This document shows positions 4,166 through 6,453 of a DNA stretch of 6,453 nt, one piece after another. The notes beneath the pieces were generated by a model. The model searched no databases and was not told the DNA's origin. It saw only the letters and a program-made list of their open reading frames with translations. How positions within the stretch are numbered: the stretch's first letter is position 1; every line of letters starts with the position of its first letter. The position numbers and the translations under genes are program-made. The DNA is from Bacteroidales bacterium (GTDB taxonomy: Bacteria > Bacteroidota > Bacteroidia > Bacteroidales > UBA932), in the NCBI GenBank assembly GCA_016295245.1, contig JAEDLO010000087.1, positions 1 to 6,453 of the forward strand. Direction: 5' to 3'.

Positions 4166-5590
4166 GTAAATAACGCGTCCGTCGCAGATGACCTTCGCGA
4201 CGCAGCTGCTGTCGGCTGAGTACACCCAATTGGATATCAGATTGTGACAAGGCTGCATCTTGGGGTTAGAGAGGTCAACGAGGATGCAGTCGGCAAGCTT
4301 GCCTTCTGCAATCACGCCGGCGTCGATGCCGAGGGCCTCTGCGCCGTTCACGCTTGCCCAGCTGAGCACCTGCGGTGCGTTCAGCAGCACCGGATCGCCG
4401 TTGACCTTGGCCAGCAACGCCGCGAATTTCATCTCCTCCCTCATATCGAGGTTGTTGTTGGATGACATTCCGTCCGTGCCTATAGTGATGCGGCAGCCTG
4501 ACTTGATGGCCAACTCATAAGGGAAGCGGCCGCTCGCGAGTTTCATATTCGAACAAGGGCAATGTGCGATGCTTACGCCCCTGCGCGCGAGGATGTCCCA
4601 TTCGCGCTCGTTGACGTGGACGCAGTGGGCGGCTATCACGTCGCTGCCGAGGAACCCGATGGAGTCAAGGTACTCGACCGGCCTCTTGCCGTGCTTTTGC
4701 AGGCAGTCTTCCACTTCCTTGAGGGTCTCCGAGACGTGGATGTGGATTTTCAGGCCGTTGTCGCGAGCGAAGGCGGCGCTCTCCTTGAGCTTCTCCTCGC
4801 CGACGGTGTAGATCGCGTGCGGAGCCATCAGCAGCTGGATGCGGCCACCCGTGGGGTCGGTGAAGTTGCGCACAAAGGCCCTCTTCGCCTCGGTAACAGC
4901 CTCGCTGTGATACTCCATCGCGGTGATGCCTATCGCGCCCCTCATTCCGGAGCGTGCGATTTCCGCGATGGTCTGCTCGATTTCGAAGTACATATCGTTG
5001 AAGCAGGTGGTGCCTGTCGCAGCCATTTCCCTGATGGCAATCTCGCTGCCGCGACGGATATCCTCCGCGCCAAGTTTGTCTTCGAAGGGCCAGATGTAGC
5101 CGGTGAGCCATTTTTGCAGTTCCATATCGTCGGCGTAGCCGCGAAGCAGGGACATTGCGGCGTGGGTGTGGGTGTTGAAAAACGATGGCAGGATGGCGAG
5201 ACCGTCCGCCTCGATGCATTCGTCGCAAGGGGTGTCATCCGGCACACCGATGGCCTTGAAGCGATTCTTCTCAATGAGGATGTTAGTCTTGACTGAGTTG
5301 TGCAAGACATTCTTTATCAATAAGCTGTCCTTTTTCTTAAAGTCGAGCTCTATCTTTTTGTATTCAGAGAGAATATTTTCGGCGTGGGTGAGAAACTTTT
5401 CACATTCCGCAGTAGGGAAGACACCAATCCTTGACCGCTCGAACAGTTTGATGTCGAGTGCTTTCTCCATTTCTGCGATGCATTGGCTTACAGCCGGTTG
5501 GGTGATTCCCAACTCTTTTGCAGCGGCAGTGAAGTTCCTAAGCGTCGCTACCGTCTTGATTATTCTCAGTCTGTTGTCTTCTGTAATCAT
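4157..5590 (-). CDS. Fusion of a LysR-type DNA-binding domain and an MTA/SAH deaminase-family amidohydrolase
   Basis: The 477-residue protein joins two families. Residues 1-86 are a LysR-type winged helix-turn-helix: FTAAAKELGITQPAVSQCIAEME (20-42), the wing KLFERS (48-53), and the linker helix (about 60-86). The LysR effector domain is absent. From about residue 89 (SLLIKNVL) an amidohydrolase begins, with a short beta-sandwich and a complete barrel: metal ligands His141 and His143 (HTH), His285 and Asp373 (GTDG); catalytic Glu288 (HVSE) and His322 (AHCVH); substrate-site His258 (APHAIYT). These match hydrolytic deaminases of methylthioadenosine, S-adenosylhomocysteine and related purines; the substrate is not settled. 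The ATG at 5588-5590 follows a promoter with a leader of about 10 nt. No stop, Met or SD marks a separate amidohydrolase start at the junction. It converges on the ferredoxin gene. Confidence 0.9.
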   Translation of the reverse strand: MITEDNRLRIIKTVATLRNFTAAAKELGITQPAVSQCIAEMEKALDIKLFERSRIGVFPTAECEKFLTHAENILSEYKKIELDFKKKDSLLIKNVLHNSVKTNILIEKNRFKAIGVPDDTPCDECIEADGLAILPSFFNTHTHAAMSLLRGYADDMELQKWLTGYIWPFEDKLGAEDIRRGSEIAIREMAATGTTCFNDMYFEIEQTIAEIARSGMRGAIGITAMEYHSEAVTEAKRAFVRNFTDPTGGRIQLLMAPHAIYTVGEEKLKESAAFARDNGLKIHIHVSETLKEVEDCLQKHGKRPVEYLDSIGFLGSDVIAAHCVHVNEREWDILARRGVSIAHCPCSNMKLASGRFPYELAIKSGCRITIGTDGMSSNNNLDMREEMKFAALLAKVNGDPVLLNAPQVLSWASVNGAEALGIDAGVIAEGKLADCILVDLSNPKMQPCHNLISNWVYSADSSCVAKVICDGRVIYEK

Positions 5591-5607
5591 AAGTTTTAAT
5601 TATGAAG

Positions 5608-5636
5608 CAAAGGTAAGCAATTTTCCGCAAAAACAA
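5608..5636 (-). promoter_or_regulatory. Promoter of the LysR-amidohydrolase gene
   Basis: The minus strand reads TACCTTTG (5615-5608), a perfect -7 box, with TTG (5636-5634) 18 nt upstream. The TTG is also the beginning of the T tract of the PFOR terminator. A direct repeat TTGCTT (5620-5615 and 5610-5605), exactly 10 bp apart, straddles the -7 box and may be an operator. Confidence 0.65.
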
Positions 5637-5663
5637 GGAGGATGACCGCTCAGGTCATCCTCC
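5629..5663 (-). terminator. Rho-independent terminator of the PFOR gene
   Basis: GGAGGATGACC (5663-5653, minus strand) pairs perfectly over 11 bp with GGTCATCCTCC (5647-5637) around a 5-nt loop, followed on the minus strand by TTGTTTTTG. It begins 26 nt after the PFOR stop codon. Confidence 0.9.
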
Positions 5664-5689
5664 CGTTGGAAATATTGCATTGTCAGCAA

Positions 5690-6453
5690 TTATTTGCTGG
5701 CAAGACGCTTGTAAGTTTCGTATCTTACTTTTGCGAACTCTTCTGTCTTCTGGAGAAGTTCTGCTGCAGAATCAGGGAAGAGCTTGTAAAGTGATGCGAA
5801 GCGAACCTCACCCTTGAGGAAGTCCTGGAACTTGGTCCAGTCTGGCTCCTTGCTGTCGAGTGAGAACGGATTCTTGTCAGTTCCCTCGAGGGCTGGGTTG
5901 TAGCGGTAGAGATGCCAGTAACCGCAATCAACGGCGAGCTTCTCCTCCTTCTGGCTCAGACCCATACCGGCCTTGAGTCCGTGGTTAATACAAGGTGCGT
6001 AGGCGATAATCAGGGATGGTCCGTCGTATGCCTCAGCCTCCTTGATGGCATTCATATACTGAACAGGGCTTGAACCCATAGCCACCTGGGCAACATATAC
6101 GTAACCATAGCTCATAGCCATCATACCGAGATCCTTCTTGCGGATCTTCTTGCCTGAAGCGGCGAACTTGGCGATTGCGCCTACAGGGGTAGACTTGGAT
6201 GACTGGCCACCGGTGTTAGAGTAAACCTCAGTATCGAGGACGAGGACGTTCACATTCTCGCCGGAAGCGAGTACATGGTCGAGTCCACCGTAGCCGATAT
6301 CGTAAGAAGCACCGTCACCACCGAAGATCCACTGACTGCGTGCAGGGATGTACTGCTTGAGGGCGAGAAGACTCTTGCAGGTGTCGCAACCGCAAGCCTC
6401 CATCATAGGAACGAGGGCGTCGCATACCTCACGGGTAACAGCGTAGTCCTTGC
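5690..6453 (-). CDS. nifJ: Pyruvate:ferredoxin (flavodoxin) oxidoreductase, C-terminal part, cut by window edge
   Basis: The enzyme oxidises pyruvate with CoA to acetyl-CoA and CO2 and reduces ferredoxin, using thiamine diphosphate and iron-sulphur clusters. About 254 C-terminal residues are visible; the frame stays open to the right edge, so the rest of a roughly 1,180-residue single-chain enzyme lies outside. Counting from the Met at 6404-6406, GDGASYDIGYGG (30-41) with the downstream DTEVYSNTGGQSSKS (58-72) is the thiamine diphosphate and Mg binding region. Cys139 in APCINHG corresponds to the conserved cysteine that completes the cluster nearest the cofactor. The C-terminal arm (about 185-238) is the usual dimer extension. 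The internal Met is not the real start. A terminator follows directly. The nearby ferredoxin is a plausible partner. Confidence 0.96.
   Translation of the reverse strand, partial: KDYAVTREVCDALVPMMEACGCDTCKSLLALKQYIPARSQWIFGGDGASYDIGYGGLDHVLASGENVNVLVLDTEVYSNTGGQSSKSTPVGAIAKFAASGKKIRKKDLGMMAMSYGYVYVAQVAMGSSPVQYMNAIKEAEAYDGPSLIIAYAPCINHGLKAGMGLSQKEEKLAVDCGYWHLYRYNPALEGTDKNPFSLDSKEPDWTKFQDFLKGEVRFASLYKLFPDSAAELLQKTEEFAKVRYETYKRLASK

Noticed and set aside
3956..4219. Plus-strand frame overlapping the ferredoxin
   Set aside because: It lies in another frame of the ferredoxin gene, which has two intact cluster motifs, a promoter and a terminator.
4562..5296. 244-codon plus-strand frame antisense to the amidohydrolase
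   Set aside because: It is a shadow of the GC-rich coding strand; the opposite frame has all catalytic residues of a known family and this one has no recognisable domain.
6404..6406. Start codon of a short PFOR-like gene
   Set aside because: The frame remains open upstream to the window edge with PFOR-compatible sequence, so this is an internal Met of a larger protein.

Overview
The window looks like chromosomal core DNA of a member of the Bacteroidales (phylum Bacteroidota), probably an anaerobe. The signs are the gene order rpsF-rpsR-rplI, a ParE of the Bacteroidota type, a DUF1573 protein, a homodimer-type pyruvate:ferredoxin oxidoreductase (PFOR), promoters matching the Bacteroidota TTG-N(18-20)-TAnnTTTG pattern, and gene starts that mostly lack a Shine-Dalgarno (SD) sequence. 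I cannot place it to genus.

Layout. Positions 1-250 are non-coding. They hold a tandem repeat of a roughly 126-nt unit, one copy with a large imperfect palindrome and a second that looks like a 63-nt deletion derivative. A terminator (251-287) then closes the minus-strand ribosomal operon rpsF (bS6), rpsR (bS18), rplI (bL9) at 311-1470, whose promoter is at 1520-1550. Upstream, also on the minus strand, a DUF1573 protein (3455-3826) overlaps parE (1567-3468) by 14 nt; the parE terminator is nested against the rpsF promoter. A 101-nt divergent region separates DUF1573 from a plus-strand 57-residue 2[4Fe-4S] ferredoxin (3928-4101). This converges on a minus-strand gene (4157-5590) encoding a LysR-type DNA-binding domain fused to a complete amidohydrolase of the MTA/SAH deaminase family. 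The right end (5690-6453) is the C-terminal part of PFOR, cut by the window edge; its terminator abuts the promoter of the fusion gene.

How the parts fit. Ribosomal proteins, topoisomerase IV B subunit, PFOR and ferredoxin are housekeeping genes. PFOR makes acetyl-CoA, CO2 and reduced ferredoxin, and the small ferredoxin is a natural electron acceptor. The most unusual items are the LysR-amidohydrolase fusion, which could be an enzyme acting as its own transcription factor, and the strong AGGAGG before rpsR. That is the only SD among the six starts examined with their upstream sequence in the window, and it precedes a protein known to help hide the anti-SD in Bacteroidia ribosomes. The 5' repeat array is the only clearly unexplained non-coding structure.
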